From contig NZ_PVYX01000001.1 in NCBI RefSeq assembly GCF_003001695.1, forward strand, positions 1,612,001-1,676,000: DNA of 64,000 nt. The letters run 5' to 3'. The stretch is from Flagellimonas meridianipacifica (lineage in GTDB: Bacteria; Bacteroidota; Bacteroidia; Flavobacteriales; Flavobacteriaceae). Position 1 is the first letter of the stretch, and every line of letters begins with the position of its first letter. The notes below the pieces were generated by a model. The model made no database searches, had not been told where the DNA came from, and saw nothing but the letters and a program-made list of their open reading frames with translations. Positions 17,392 through 25,077 of this stretch are shown here, piece by piece. The position numbers were made by a program, and so were the translations under genes.

Positions 17392-18123
17392 TTGCATATT
17401 AATGATTTGAAAGACACTTTTGCAGGCAGTCAAAAAATTACCATACAGGATATTATTAAATTCTATGAACAGTTTGAAAAAACAACGAAGCGGTCTACTG
17501 TAGATTGGAGGATACATATACTTGTTCAGAACGGAATACTTTACCGAATTTCAAGAGGAGTGTATTCTCTTTCCAAGAAGGAGGCGAAAGAATACATTCC
17601 GGAAATCAATAGATTATTAAAGAACCTTTCAAGAAAGATCCACAAACAATTTCCATTTATAGAAACCTGCTTGTGGTCTACTAAATGGTTGAACGAATTC
17701 ATGCTTCATCAACCAGGCAGATTCTATGTAATACTGGAAGTAGAGAGAGAAGTTGCTGAATCGGTTTTTTATGCTTTGAGCGATAAAAGAAAGGATGTAT
17801 TTTTCAGTCCCTCAGAAGAGATACTAAACAAGTACGTCATTAACTCGATAGAGCCCATAATCATCACAAATTTGACTACTGAGGCACCCACACAAGAGGT
17901 TCAAAATGTAAGTACGACAACTCTTGAAAAAATATTAGTGGACATCTATTGTGATCCCATTTTGTTTTCTGCATATCAAGGAGCTGAAATGAGAAGAATA
18001 TATCAAAACGCCTTTGAAAAATATAATTTAAACGAACCAAAGATGATGCGTTACGCCAATCGAAGGGGCAAAAAGGATGAAATGTATGAGTTAATATGTC
18101 AGTTTAAAAAAGTTGATGATTAG
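17392..18123 (+). CDS. AbiEi-like antitoxin (type IV toxin-antitoxin, DUF6577-like)
   Basis: A 243-residue protein with an N-terminal winged helix (KITIQDIIKFYEQFEKTTKRSTVDWRIHILVQNGILYRISRGVYSL) and a C-terminal domain, the plan of AbiEi/DUF6577 antitoxins that repress the operon and counteract the toxin. It lies 24 bases ahead of an AbiEii nucleotidyltransferase. The start used here is TTG at 17392; the predicted transcription start near 17367 leaves room only for this or a nearby non-ATG codon. The paired toxin and the operator make the assignment firm at the family level. Confidence 0.8.
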   Translation: MHINDLKDTFAGSQKITIQDIIKFYEQFEKTTKRSTVDWRIHILVQNGILYRISRGVYSLSKKEAKEYIPEINRLLKNLSRKIHKQFPFIETCLWSTKWLNEFMLHQPGRFYVILEVEREVAESVFYALSDKRKDVFFSPSEEILNKYVINSIEPIIITNLTTEAPTQEVQNVSTTTLEKILVDIYCDPILFSAYQGAEMRRIYQNAFEKYNLNEPKMMRYANRRGKKDEMYELICQFKKVDD

Positions 18124-18147
18124 AAAATACTGCCAAATCTGAGAAGG

Positions 18148-19212
18148 ATGATACAAAAAGACTCATTAAAGGAAGAATGGATAAAAGACATTGCCAAAAG
18201 GCATAAGTCCGATCCCATACTGGTTGAAAAGGTAGTACGGGCATTGTATCTTTTGGAACAACTTCAAAATAGCGAACTTGATTTTATTTTTAAGGGTGGT
18301 ACAGCATTGATGCTTCTCCTTCCAGAGCCTAAACGATTTTCCATTGATATAGATATAATTGTTTCCAAAAAGCCCATCAAAATTGAAGATACTTTCGATT
18401 CAATAATTGAAAAATCAGATTTCCTCGAATACAAAGAAGACAAGAGAAAATCTAAATCCAGTATAGAAAAAGCTCATTACAAGTTCTATTATAAACCGGT
18501 AACCAGTGCTCTAACGGAGAAAGAATACATATTACTTGATATCCTTTATGAGGATAGTCACTATGCAGATTACCTCAAAGAAATTGAGATTGTATCATCC
18601 TTTATTAGGTCAGAAGGCAAGAACACCTCTGTGACGGTTCCCATTTCCGAAGCGATCCTGGGCGATAAATTAACGGCCTTCGCACCTAACACGACAGGCG
18701 TACCTTATGGCCTGGAAAAAGAAGTTGAAATCATCAAGCAGCTATTTGATGTTGGTCATCTTTTTGATATGGTGGAAAAAATAGAGGCAGTATCGGCAGT
18801 TTTTGAAGAATTTGCAAAAACCGAGTTGGCTTATCGCGACTTCAAAGATGTAGGTTCAGAAGAAGTTCTAAAAGACATCCTAGAAACTGCTATGGTGATA
18901 GCGACTAGAGGAAAATCAGGCCATGGTGACTTTGAAGAACTACAAAGAGGAATACAGAATATCAAGAACTATATTTTTTCGGAAAACTTCCATTTGGAAC
19001 GCGCTATGGTACCAGCCGCTAAAGCTGCGTACATATCCGCAATTTTACAAACCAACAACAAGAAAGTGCATCGTTTCTCCAATCCAATCGAAGTTGAAGA
19101 ATGGGTAATAGAACAACCCTTTGAAACCAGGCTTAACAAATTGAAAAAGTCAAATGCCGAGGCTTTCTTTTATTGGTATAAGGCTTTTGAACTTTTAAAG
19201 GATAAGACTTAA
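18148..19212 (+). CDS. AbiEii-like nucleotidyltransferase toxin
   Basis: The 354-residue product carries the AbiEii/AbiGii signature: FIFKGGTALMLLLPEPKRFSIDIDII (GG motif and paired Asp residues near 49-74), then a helical C-terminal half. Toxins of this family transfer nucleotides (shown for tRNA acceptor ends in related enzymes) and cause growth arrest or abort phage infection. It is encoded directly downstream of the AbiEi-like gene and is followed by a convergent XRE/ImmA pair. The phage-defence role is inferred from the family. Confidence 0.87.
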   Translation: MIQKDSLKEEWIKDIAKRHKSDPILVEKVVRALYLLEQLQNSELDFIFKGGTALMLLLPEPKRFSIDIDIIVSKKPIKIEDTFDSIIEKSDFLEYKEDKRKSKSSIEKAHYKFYYKPVTSALTEKEYILLDILYEDSHYADYLKEIEIVSSFIRSEGKNTSVTVPISEAILGDKLTAFAPNTTGVPYGLEKEVEIIKQLFDVGHLFDMVEKIEAVSAVFEEFAKTELAYRDFKDVGSEEVLKDILETAMVIATRGKSGHGDFEELQRGIQNIKNYIFSENFHLERAMVPAAKAAYISAILQTNNKKVHRFSNPIEVEEWVIEQPFETRLNKLKKSNAEAFFYWYKAFELLKDKT

Positions 19213-19297
19213 TTGTTAGAAACACATTTAGTGTCTCAAAATGAATTTAATATAGTCGCCAGGCAATCCAGCTTTTAGCATATTGAAAATTCAATTA

Positions 19298-19819
19298 TCA
19301 ATACAATCCGACATAACCAAGGTTCGCAAGTCTAAAATTCATGGCTTGCTCGCTAACCTTAAACTTATTTGCTAAATAGGTGACAATATCCTCGGTATTT
19401 TTTGGAGCTTTGGCCATGGCTTTTTGAATAAACTCTTTTGGCATAAGTAATGAGGCTGCAAAGGCATTAGCCTCGCGCTCTTGACGAAATTCTCCCGTGG
19501 TCGAGTCACCATCTCGATACATTATCTTTTTGCTCTTATCAACAAAAAGTGGCTTGGATTCTCTATGAAGTACGAAATGCCCTAACTCGTGAGCGATAGT
19601 AAACCTTTGCCTTTTCTGACTTTCATTTTTGTTGTATCTGATATGGGGTTTACTATTTTTAATTACAAATAAGCCTGAGATTTCATAATCCATATCGACT
19701 GCCTTCACATCAACTCCAAGATGTTTAGCAATTTTATTCACATTAATTTCGCTTGGAACGGTAATATTCAAATCCTGTAGGATTTGTGCTGTAGTTCTTT
19801 CAATTTTTTGATTGAGCAT
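19298..19819 (-). CDS. ImmA/IrrE family metallopeptidase
   Basis: A 173-residue protein with the zinc-peptidase motif HELGH (residues 77-81) in a DUF955/ImmA domain, and a further metal-ligand-like glutamate in QEREANAFAASLLMP near 119-133. ImmA-type enzymes cleave or inactivate a partner XRE repressor and so switch on mobile elements. It begins 2 bases after the XRE gene stop codon, an operon arrangement that fits that role. Confidence 0.88.
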   Translation of the reverse strand: MLNQKIERTTAQILQDLNITVPSEINVNKIAKHLGVDVKAVDMDYEISGLFVIKNSKPHIRYNKNESQKRQRFTIAHELGHFVLHRESKPLFVDKSKKIMYRDGDSTTGEFRQEREANAFAASLLMPKEFIQKAMAKAPKNTEDIVTYLANKFKVSEQAMNFRLANLGYVGLY

Positions 19820-19821
19820 TT

Positions 19822-20160
19822 CTAAATGTTTTTAAGGACATCACTTAACTTTTCTTTTTGCTCTTCCTTTAATTTAGAAGATTTAAGGAAGTTTGAATAG
19901 TCGGCTATTTCTGATGTGGCAAAACTGACTATTTCGCCATAAGTAGGGAGAAACTCTTTGGTATCAAGTTCGAGTACCCTTGATATCTCATATAATACGT
20001 GAAGCGGAATTTGATGTCTGCCCACTTCTATATTTGAAATAGACGACCTACTAATATCCAATTTTTCTGACAATTTGAGCTGACTAATATTAAGGGATTC
20101 TCTTTGGGATTTTATTCTCTCCCCTATTATTTTATATATAGCTTCTTTGTACTCAGCCAA
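19822..20160 (-). CDS. XRE family transcriptional regulator
   Basis: A helix-turn-helix protein (ISQLKLSEKLDISRSSISNIEVGRHQI) with a C-terminal tail of about 40 residues. The frame is open to 20211, but a promoter with TATATTTG (minus strand, 20189-20196) overlaps that longer N terminus, so the TTG codon at 20160 is the likelier start, giving about 112 residues. It precedes the ImmA gene and is divergent from the CD-NTase operon, whose expression it may control. Confidence 0.8.
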   Translation of the reverse strand: MAEYKEAIYKIIGERIKSQRESLNISQLKLSEKLDISRSSISNIEVGRHQIPLHVLYEISRVLELDTKEFLPTYGEIVSFATSEIADYSNFLKSSKLKEEQKEKLSDVLKNI

Positions 20161-20188
20161 TGTTTGTTGCTTGGGTTGAATTTTGGCG

Positions 20189-20219
20189 CAAATATACAAA
20201 ATGTTTATCAATCTGTCAA
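20189..20219 (-). promoter_or_regulatory. Promoter of the XRE-ImmA pair
   Basis: On the minus strand, TTG (20217-20219) and TATATTTG (20189-20196) are about 20 bases apart, matching the Bacteroidota housekeeping consensus. Its position inside the longest version of the XRE reading frame argues for a downstream start. Confidence 0.55.
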
Positions 20220-20249
20220 TAGTCTGTTGACGATTTTAACACATTCGAT

Positions 20250-20277
20250 TTGGTTATCAAAAAAATGCTTATATTTG
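20250..20277 (+). promoter_or_regulatory. Promoter of the CD-NTase operon
   Basis: TTG (20250-20252) and TATATTTG (20270-20277) face right, 35 bases ahead of the first gene of the operon. The 17-base spacing is slightly short of the usual 19. It is back to back with the XRE promoter, so one repressor could govern both. Confidence 0.5.
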
Positions 20278-20312
20278 TATCACAAAAGTGTTAGAAATAT
20301 AAACATATAGAA

Positions 20313-20486
20313 ATGGCAAAAAATAAACCCATAGGAGATAACGCCCGAAAAGGAGCTGTTAAAAAAAGGTCGCAAGTACTTAACCCTAAAACAAAATTAT
20401 ACGTAAAAAGAGACACTGAAACCGGACGGTTCATGGATGTCAAAACATCTGGAGGTAAATTTAAGGGAGTAAGAAAAGAAAAGTAA
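20313..20486 (+). CDS. 57-residue basic protein at the head of the CD-NTase operon
   Basis: ATG at 20313 opens a 57-codon frame (MAKNKPIGDNARKGAVKKRS ... SGGKFKGVRKEK) ending at TAA 20484-20486, four bases before the next gene. It is rich in Lys, Arg and Gly with no hydrophobic segment, so it may bind nucleic acid. Small proteins of this type (KPIGDNARKGAVKKRSQ... DTxTGRFMDVK) occur widely but I know no assigned function. Tight spacing places it in the same transcript as the three downstream genes. Confidence 0.7.
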   Translation: MAKNKPIGDNARKGAVKKRSQVLNPKTKLYVKRDTETGRFMDVKTSGGKFKGVRKEK

Positions 20487-20490
20487 AAGC

Positions 20491-20907
20491 ATGAAACACA
20501 GGCTACTCAATTCACCTAACTTGTTTCCCGGTGATGTAATCGTCGCAAAAAAAAGAAGGGGTATAAGTAGGGTTCTTGACCATTATGTTGTGTTTGTTGG
20601 CAACGGCACTTTTATCGGCAACCTGAAAGGTTCCGTTAGACTGTTGCTAGGTCAAGAGCTACTACAACTGCTGGAAGACTATGAACCTGTTAGGATTAGG
20701 CATTTTATTGGCTCCGCCAATGAACGTCAGCATGCGATCAATCGTGCATATTCAAAATTAGGGCATAGGTATAGTCTCTTGGGATATAATTGTGAACATT
20801 TCGCTAATTGGGTGCAATTTGGTAAGGCTGAGAGCAGTCAGGTTACCAATGGGTTTCTAATTCTTATAGGGGCACTTGCTTTGAGATTGGCAGTTAGTGA
20901 TGAGTAG
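20491..20907 (+). CDS. LRAT/PLAAT-like (NlpC/P60 superfamily) putative lipid hydrolase or acyltransferase with C-terminal anchor
   Basis: The 138-residue protein matches the plan of LRAT/PLAAT phospholipase-acyltransferases. It has FPGDVI near 12-17, DHYVVFVGNG with the first catalytic His (H31), and the diagnostic NCEHF (residues 100-104) with nucleophile C101, followed by a hydrophobic C-terminal segment (FLILIGALALRLA, about 122-134) that could anchor it in the membrane. Family members move or cleave phospholipid acyl chains. In this operon it could be a membrane-damaging effector. The role is inferred; a peptidase-like role of the same superfamily is possible. Confidence 0.7.
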   Translation: MKHRLLNSPNLFPGDVIVAKKRRGISRVLDHYVVFVGNGTFIGNLKGSVRLLLGQELLQLLEDYEPVRIRHFIGSANERQHAINRAYSKLGHRYSLLGYNCEHFANWVQFGKAESSQVTNGFLILIGALALRLAVSDE

Positions 20908-21727
20908 CGAATCAAAAAGATTTTTTGGGTATACAATAGTTTTTCTAGTGGCTTCAGGATATTTGATTTACCGATATTCTTTCCTAAACCATGTCTCTGA
21001 TTTTCACAAAGAAACGTTGGTTGGTTTAGCTCTAGGGGCAATTACCACCTGTATTGTAGGAATTTACGAAACAATAAAATCCCATGGCAAATATTTTTGG
21101 ACTGCGGTACGATGTGCCCTAGTGTTACCGAACAAAAAGGTGTACGTTTCGCTTAGCTATTTGTTAAGGATAAAACTTCCTGGGGCAGAAAAGTATTTTT
21201 TAATTAAGGGTTCAAAAATTGACCAGTATCAACCCGTTGGTGGTGTTTACCAACTCGTTGGAAATAAGGACATCTACAAGGATTGGAAAGCATCACCCAA
21301 AGCCGATATTGACAACCCTAAAGATCTCAGATTTTTTGTCAGCGCCAAATATATCCCCAAGATAATCGAATGGTTTAAATCCGGAAAGGACAGGGAGATT
21401 GGGATTTGGCGAGAGTTTTATGAAGAATTGGTTGAGACAGAAATCATAAGCAAGGAAAACTTCCAGACTATCAGGGCTGAGTTTTTAAAATCCAAGGAAG
21501 AGATATTGATCAAGGAAACACGGTTCACAGACGAAAGCTTTCACTTGAGAATATTCAATATATACCAAATTGAACTGACATCTGAACAACTGGAAGAAAT
21601 CAGGCAATTGCATGATAAAAAACCAATTACTAAAAAATATGCTTTTGTAAGCAAAGACGAAATTGAAAAGGAATGTTTTGATGGCCACAAACGAAGAATA
21701 GGCAATCATACTAAACATATAATATAA
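20900..21727 (+). CDS. Two-TM protein with SMODS-associated NUDIX domain
   Basis: The product of about 275 residues has two N-terminal transmembrane helices (about 10-27 and 41-57) and a cytoplasmic domain with a NUDIX-like core: QPVGGVYQ (about 112-119) and WREFYEELVE (171-180), a degenerate Nudix box missing the usual Gly and some acidic positions. This fits the 2TM-NUDIX proteins described next to CD-NTases, thought to sense the cyclic nucleotide signal and act at the membrane. The ATG at 20900 overlaps the stop codon of the LRAT-like gene; GTG at 20897 is an alternative. It ends 4 bases before the CD-NTase. Confidence 0.75.
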   Translation: MSSESKRFFGYTIVFLVASGYLIYRYSFLNHVSDFHKETLVGLALGAITTCIVGIYETIKSHGKYFWTAVRCALVLPNKKVYVSLSYLLRIKLPGAEKYFLIKGSKIDQYQPVGGVYQLVGNKDIYKDWKASPKADIDNPKDLRFFVSAKYIPKIIEWFKSGKDREIGIWREFYEELVETEIISKENFQTIRAEFLKSKEEILIKETRFTDESFHLRIFNIYQIELTSEQLEEIRQLHDKKPITKKYAFVSKDEIEKECFDGHKRRIGNHTKHII

Positions 21728-21731
21728 AACT

Positions 21732-23363
21732 ATGAATTTCCAACAATACCTTTATGACAAGGGTTACCAAAGAGAGGACCTACTAGCCCGGATTGCGGAA
21801 TCCCTTGAACTTGATGAATCAAGATCCAAGAAGATGGAATCTGCCTATAGAGCAATTTATGATGTTCTTCAGGCTGATACAGTTTTCTTTTCCAAGGTAG
21901 ATTTTTTGGTATACCCGCAAGGCTCAAAAGCAATTGGCACCACCACAAAACCAATAGGGAAGGATGAGTTTGACTTAGATATTGTTGTCCATATCAAGGA
22001 CCCTTATTACAATTACACTTCATCAGAAATTTATGACCACCTTATTCGTGTTTTTAATGCCAATGATGTTTACAAACCAAAATTGGTAAAGAAAAATAGA
22101 TGTGCACGTATTAATTATGCTGGAGACTTTCATTTAGACATTTTGCCAGGTTGTATTATCCTAAGTGGTGGAGAAAAGCTGATGGTACCTGATAGAGGTC
22201 TTAAATCATGGACTTCAAGCTATCCAAAGGGATACATTGGTTGGTTTCTTGAAAGAGCTGAAAATGTTAGGCAGCCAATATTAAAGAAAGCTTTTGGTGA
22301 TTATGTTTTACTCTCTGAAGGCAAAGCCGAACAAGAAGATTTGCCTCAAGAGGACTACTATTCAAAGGTACCCTTAAAGAGAGCGGTACAGTTAACCAAA
22401 CGATACCGGGACATCTTTTTTTCGAAAAAACCTGAGTATAGGACATCAAGCATAGTTCTTACGACCATATTTGGTGAGTTGTATGAAGGTGAGCCGTCAA
22501 TTTATGAGACAATTGACAATGTGCTTAACAAAATTCTTGGCTATTATTCAGACTATCAAAACCTATATGAGACCAAAAGAATCTTCAAGCGAATAAAAGT
22601 TTTAAATCCTGTAAACGTGGATGAGGACTTTACCGAAAAATGGGATAATGACAAAGAATATTATCACCAGTTTATTGCTTTTGCAAAAAGTTATAAAGAA
22701 AAATGGGAAAGACTTAAGAATGGTGATTTTGGGGTGGCGGAAGAACTGTTCGGTAGTACCCGAACTAAAACAATACTATCTGAACAACTTAAAAATATGG
22801 GCAAAGGGAAAGGAAATGATTTAGAAAAAGCTGGAGCCACCATATTTAGCGGCAAAAGCTTAGTTGACAAGAAAGGTAACGTAGGTAATGAGGGTTACCC
22901 CAGTAAACCTAATCGAAACTATGGTGGTATAGAATTGGTCTTAGAAACGCGGAAACACAACTTATATCCTTCTAAAAATTATATCGCTGTTCATATCCAA
23001 AAAGAAATGATAGACAAACATTTTCCTTGGCTCAAAACCTTTGTTTCAGACGGAGTGCTTTACGGAAAAGGCAAGGTAAGACCGAGTGGATGTAAAAAGG
23101 AATATGAAATTGGAATAAAATATGACCCAAATATTATTGGAAGAAAAGAACGAGTTTTTATACTTAATGACAGCACAATCAAATTCGGCAAAACTCCTCA
23201 TTTATATCCCGGAAACAGCCTGTGCCTCTATTATCCAAGAGATTTACCACTTTATTTAGACATGAACTTTGTAGATGTGATTCCTTGGATTTCCGAATGG
23301 TTAGTGAGCTACGAGCTTTGGAAGAAATACGGCGTATGGCTGGCAAAGGAGGTAAAACACTAA
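21732..23363 (+). CDS. CD-NTase (SMODS/OAS-like cyclic oligonucleotide synthase) with C-terminal E2-like domain
   Basis: The 543-residue protein begins with a nucleotidyltransferase domain: PQGSKAIGT (GS at 64-65), DEFDLDIVV with catalytic D81 and D83, and a third acidic residue in HLDILPG (D136), followed by the helical OAS-like C-lobe to about 330. These are the hallmarks of CD-NTases, which make cyclic oligonucleotide alarm signals in CBASS. After a Gly/Lys-rich linker (about 355-400), residues 405-543 look like an E2 ubiquitin-conjugating-like fold: a helix (QKEMIDKHFPWLKTF), a beta meander, then PHLYPGNSLCLYYP with C498, parallel to the HPN...Cys site of E2 enzymes, and a W-rich helix. 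The E2 reading is my inference. Confidence 0.82.
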   Translation: MNFQQYLYDKGYQREDLLARIAESLELDESRSKKMESAYRAIYDVLQADTVFFSKVDFLVYPQGSKAIGTTTKPIGKDEFDLDIVVHIKDPYYNYTSSEIYDHLIRVFNANDVYKPKLVKKNRCARINYAGDFHLDILPGCIILSGGEKLMVPDRGLKSWTSSYPKGYIGWFLERAENVRQPILKKAFGDYVLLSEGKAEQEDLPQEDYYSKVPLKRAVQLTKRYRDIFFSKKPEYRTSSIVLTTIFGELYEGEPSIYETIDNVLNKILGYYSDYQNLYETKRIFKRIKVLNPVNVDEDFTEKWDNDKEYYHQFIAFAKSYKEKWERLKNGDFGVAEELFGSTRTKTILSEQLKNMGKGKGNDLEKAGATIFSGKSLVDKKGNVGNEGYPSKPNRNYGGIELVLETRKHNLYPSKNYIAVHIQKEMIDKHFPWLKTFVSDGVLYGKGKVRPSGCKKEYEIGIKYDPNIIGRKERVFILNDSTIKFGKTPHLYPGNSLCLYYPRDLPLYLDMNFVDVIPWISEWLVSYELWKKYGVWLAKEVKH

Positions 23364-23403
23364 AATATCGCGTGCAATATGCGTGCAATGATAAAACAAA
23401 AAA

Positions 23404-23432
23404 GCCTCCGATTTCTCGGAGGCCTTTATTTT
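23404..23432. terminator. Bidirectional intrinsic terminator
   Basis: A perfect 8-bp stem, GCCTCCGA-tttc-TCGGAGGC (23404-23423), is followed by a T-run on the plus strand and preceded by an A-run that serves as a T-run on the minus strand. It would end both the CD-NTase operon and the tRNA-Asp transcript. Confidence 0.8.
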
Positions 23433-23434
23433 GT

Positions 23435-23511
23435 TGGCGGTCTGGACGGGACTCGAACCCGCGACCCCCTGCGTGACAGGCAGGTATTCTAACCAACTGA
23501 ACTACCAGACC
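23435..23511 (-). tRNA. tRNA-Asp (anticodon GTC)
   Basis: Read on the minus strand, GGTCTGG...CCAGACC acceptor arms pair over 7 bases, the anticodon stem-loop is CCTGC-CTGTCAC-GCAGG with GTC as anticodon (plus-strand GAC at 23475-23477), and the T arm has GGTTCGAGTCC. CCA is encoded (23435-23437). Its 3' end faces the mobile island, the usual side for element integration. Confidence 0.97.
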
Positions 23512-23586
23512 AATGATTTTATCTTGTGAAGACTCTGACTACAGTCAGATTCAAATCTTGTTCAAATGCTTTTTGCAAAGCGAGTG

Positions 23587-23616
23587 CAAATATACACTCT
23601 CATTCGTATCCAACAA
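23587..23616 (-). promoter_or_regulatory. Promoter of tRNA-Asp
   Basis: TTG (23614-23616) and TATATTTG (23587-23594) on the minus strand have the ideal 19-base spacing for the phylum. The predicted leader ahead of the tRNA is about 70 bases and includes a small TCTGAC/GTCAGA hairpin near 23533-23552. Confidence 0.75.
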
Positions 23617-23640
23617 AAAAAATTTTGAAAATTAGCGGAA

Positions 23641-24570
23641 CTAAACAAACTTTTGTCGCTCAATCATAAACGTATTCAGAACTTGGGAAAACTCGTCTTT
23701 TATATCCACCCCTACATATTTTATTTTGTACTGTGCACATTTAAGCTTAAGCTCATCTTGGTATTCAATTATTTTCTTTTGATACCCCTTTTTGATGTTA
23801 TCCGCATATAGATCTATGTGTTGTCCGCTTTCCACATCCACGTAGCGCTTCGGGGTGTTTTCAAAATTGAAATCGACTTCAAGTTCGTGGTCCAACAAAT
23901 GGAAAAGGACTACAGCATGTTTATTGTATTTTAAATGTCGAAGAGCTTCGAACAGTTGTTGCCGCTCTGTTTCATTTTGAAACATATCTGAGAAGAGAAA
24001 AATCAAACTCCTACGATGTATTTTTTCCGCGATTTGATGCAGGTAAGAATAGGTCCTTGTGGTTTTGGAATCACTATTTTGTTTGACTACAGCATTCAAT
24101 TGGGAATAGAGCATCTGAAAATGACGTTCGCTGCTTTTCTCGGATGTATGGAAGGTATATGTGTCTGAGTAAATACTGAGTCCCACCGCATCCCGTTGTC
24201 TTTTTAATAGTTGCATTAAAGCCGCAATGGCCAAAACTCCAAAACCAATTTTGTTCAAATCGCTTACTCCCAATTTCTGTACTTCTGGATAATACATGGA
24301 CGCAGAATTGTCCAAAATCATGTGACACCTAAGGTTGGTCTCATCCTCATAACGTTTGGAGAACAATTTATCGGTTTTAGCGAAGAGTTTCCAATCTATA
24401 TGTTTCGTGCTTTCTCCTGGATTATAAATTTTGTGTTCAGCAAATTCAGCAGAAAAACCGTGAAAGGGGCTTTTGTGAATACCGCTTATAAATCCTTCCA
24501 CAATCTGGTTCGCTAGGAGCTCCAGATTCTGAAACAATTGTGCTTTGGAAAGTTCCGACCTTACATCCAT
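23641..24570 (-). CDS. DUF58 domain-containing protein
   Basis: The 309-residue cytoplasmic protein has the DUF58 signature: FSAEFAEHKIYNPGESTKHIDWKLFAKTDKLFSKRYEDE near 40-78, followed by a von Willebrand-like fold with LILDNSASM-like metal site (HMILDNSASMYYP). DUF58 proteins usually partner with MoxR ATPases and VWA proteins in membrane-protein or chaperone-type complexes. Here the partners are not adjacent. It is separated from the upstream trxA gene by a terminator. Confidence 0.88.
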   Translation of the reverse strand: MDVRSELSKAQLFQNLELLANQIVEGFISGIHKSPFHGFSAEFAEHKIYNPGESTKHIDWKLFAKTDKLFSKRYEDETNLRCHMILDNSASMYYPEVQKLGVSDLNKIGFGVLAIAALMQLLKRQRDAVGLSIYSDTYTFHTSEKSSERHFQMLYSQLNAVVKQNSDSKTTRTYSYLHQIAEKIHRRSLIFLFSDMFQNETERQQLFEALRHLKYNKHAVVLFHLLDHELEVDFNFENTPKRYVDVESGQHIDLYADNIKKGYQKKIIEYQDELKLKCAQYKIKYVGVDIKDEFSQVLNTFMIERQKFV

Positions 24571-24594
24571 AATTCAATTGTACTTACAATATAA

Positions 24595-24627
24595 AACAAA
24601 AAAAGGCTTGGCATTCGCCAAACCTTT
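24595..24627 (-). terminator. Intrinsic terminator of trxA
   Basis: An 11-bp stem with one G-T pair (24602-24612 with 24617-24627, loop GAAT on the minus strand) runs into a T-tract on the minus strand, 28 bases after the trxA stop. Confidence 0.75.
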
Positions 24628-24655
24628 CTTAAAATAATATTGTTTAATCTAAGGA

Positions 24656-24973
24656 TTAAAGGACTGCTTCAATAGCGTCAGTGTATGCTTTTTTTGGAGA
24701 TACGCCTACCTGTCTATTAACAATTTCCCCATCTTTAAAGACAAGAACAGTAGGTATATTTCGCACACCATATTTTGCAGCAAATTGTTGGTTGGCATCA
24801 ACATCAACCTTGCCAACAACCGCCTTACCTTCGTATTCGTTGCTTACTTCGTCAATAATTGGACCTACCATTCTACAAGGGCCGCACCATGCTGCCCAAA
24901 AATCCACTACTACGGGTTTATCACTTTTAAGTACTACGTCTTCAAAAGTTGCATCTGTTATTTCTAGTGCCAT
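24656..24973 (-). CDS. trxA: Thioredoxin
   Basis: A 105-residue thioredoxin of standard length with the redox-active WCGPC site near residues 30-34 and the cis-proline loop NIPTVLVFKDG. It reduces disulfides of cytoplasmic proteins, with electrons from thioredoxin reductase. No signal peptide. A possible -10-like TAACTTTG (minus strand, 24994-25001) lies just upstream, and a clear terminator follows, so it is probably transcribed alone. Confidence 0.96.
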   Translation of the reverse strand: MALEITDATFEDVVLKSDKPVVVDFWAAWCGPCRMVGPIIDEVSNEYEGKAVVGKVDVDANQQFAAKYGVRNIPTVLVFKDGEIVNRQVGVSPKKAYTDAIEAVL

Positions 24974-25077
24974 TGTATTTTATTTAATGTTCGCAAAGTT
25001 AGTCAAATATTGCCCACATTCCTTACTTGTCAAGTATTCGTTTTCATTATCGCACCATTGGTGTACGTTATGGCTAA

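Noticed and set aside
23179..23496. Frames on both strands running through tRNA-Asp
   Set aside because: They read through the tRNA and terminator and overlap the CD-NTase gene; translated tRNA is a known artefact.
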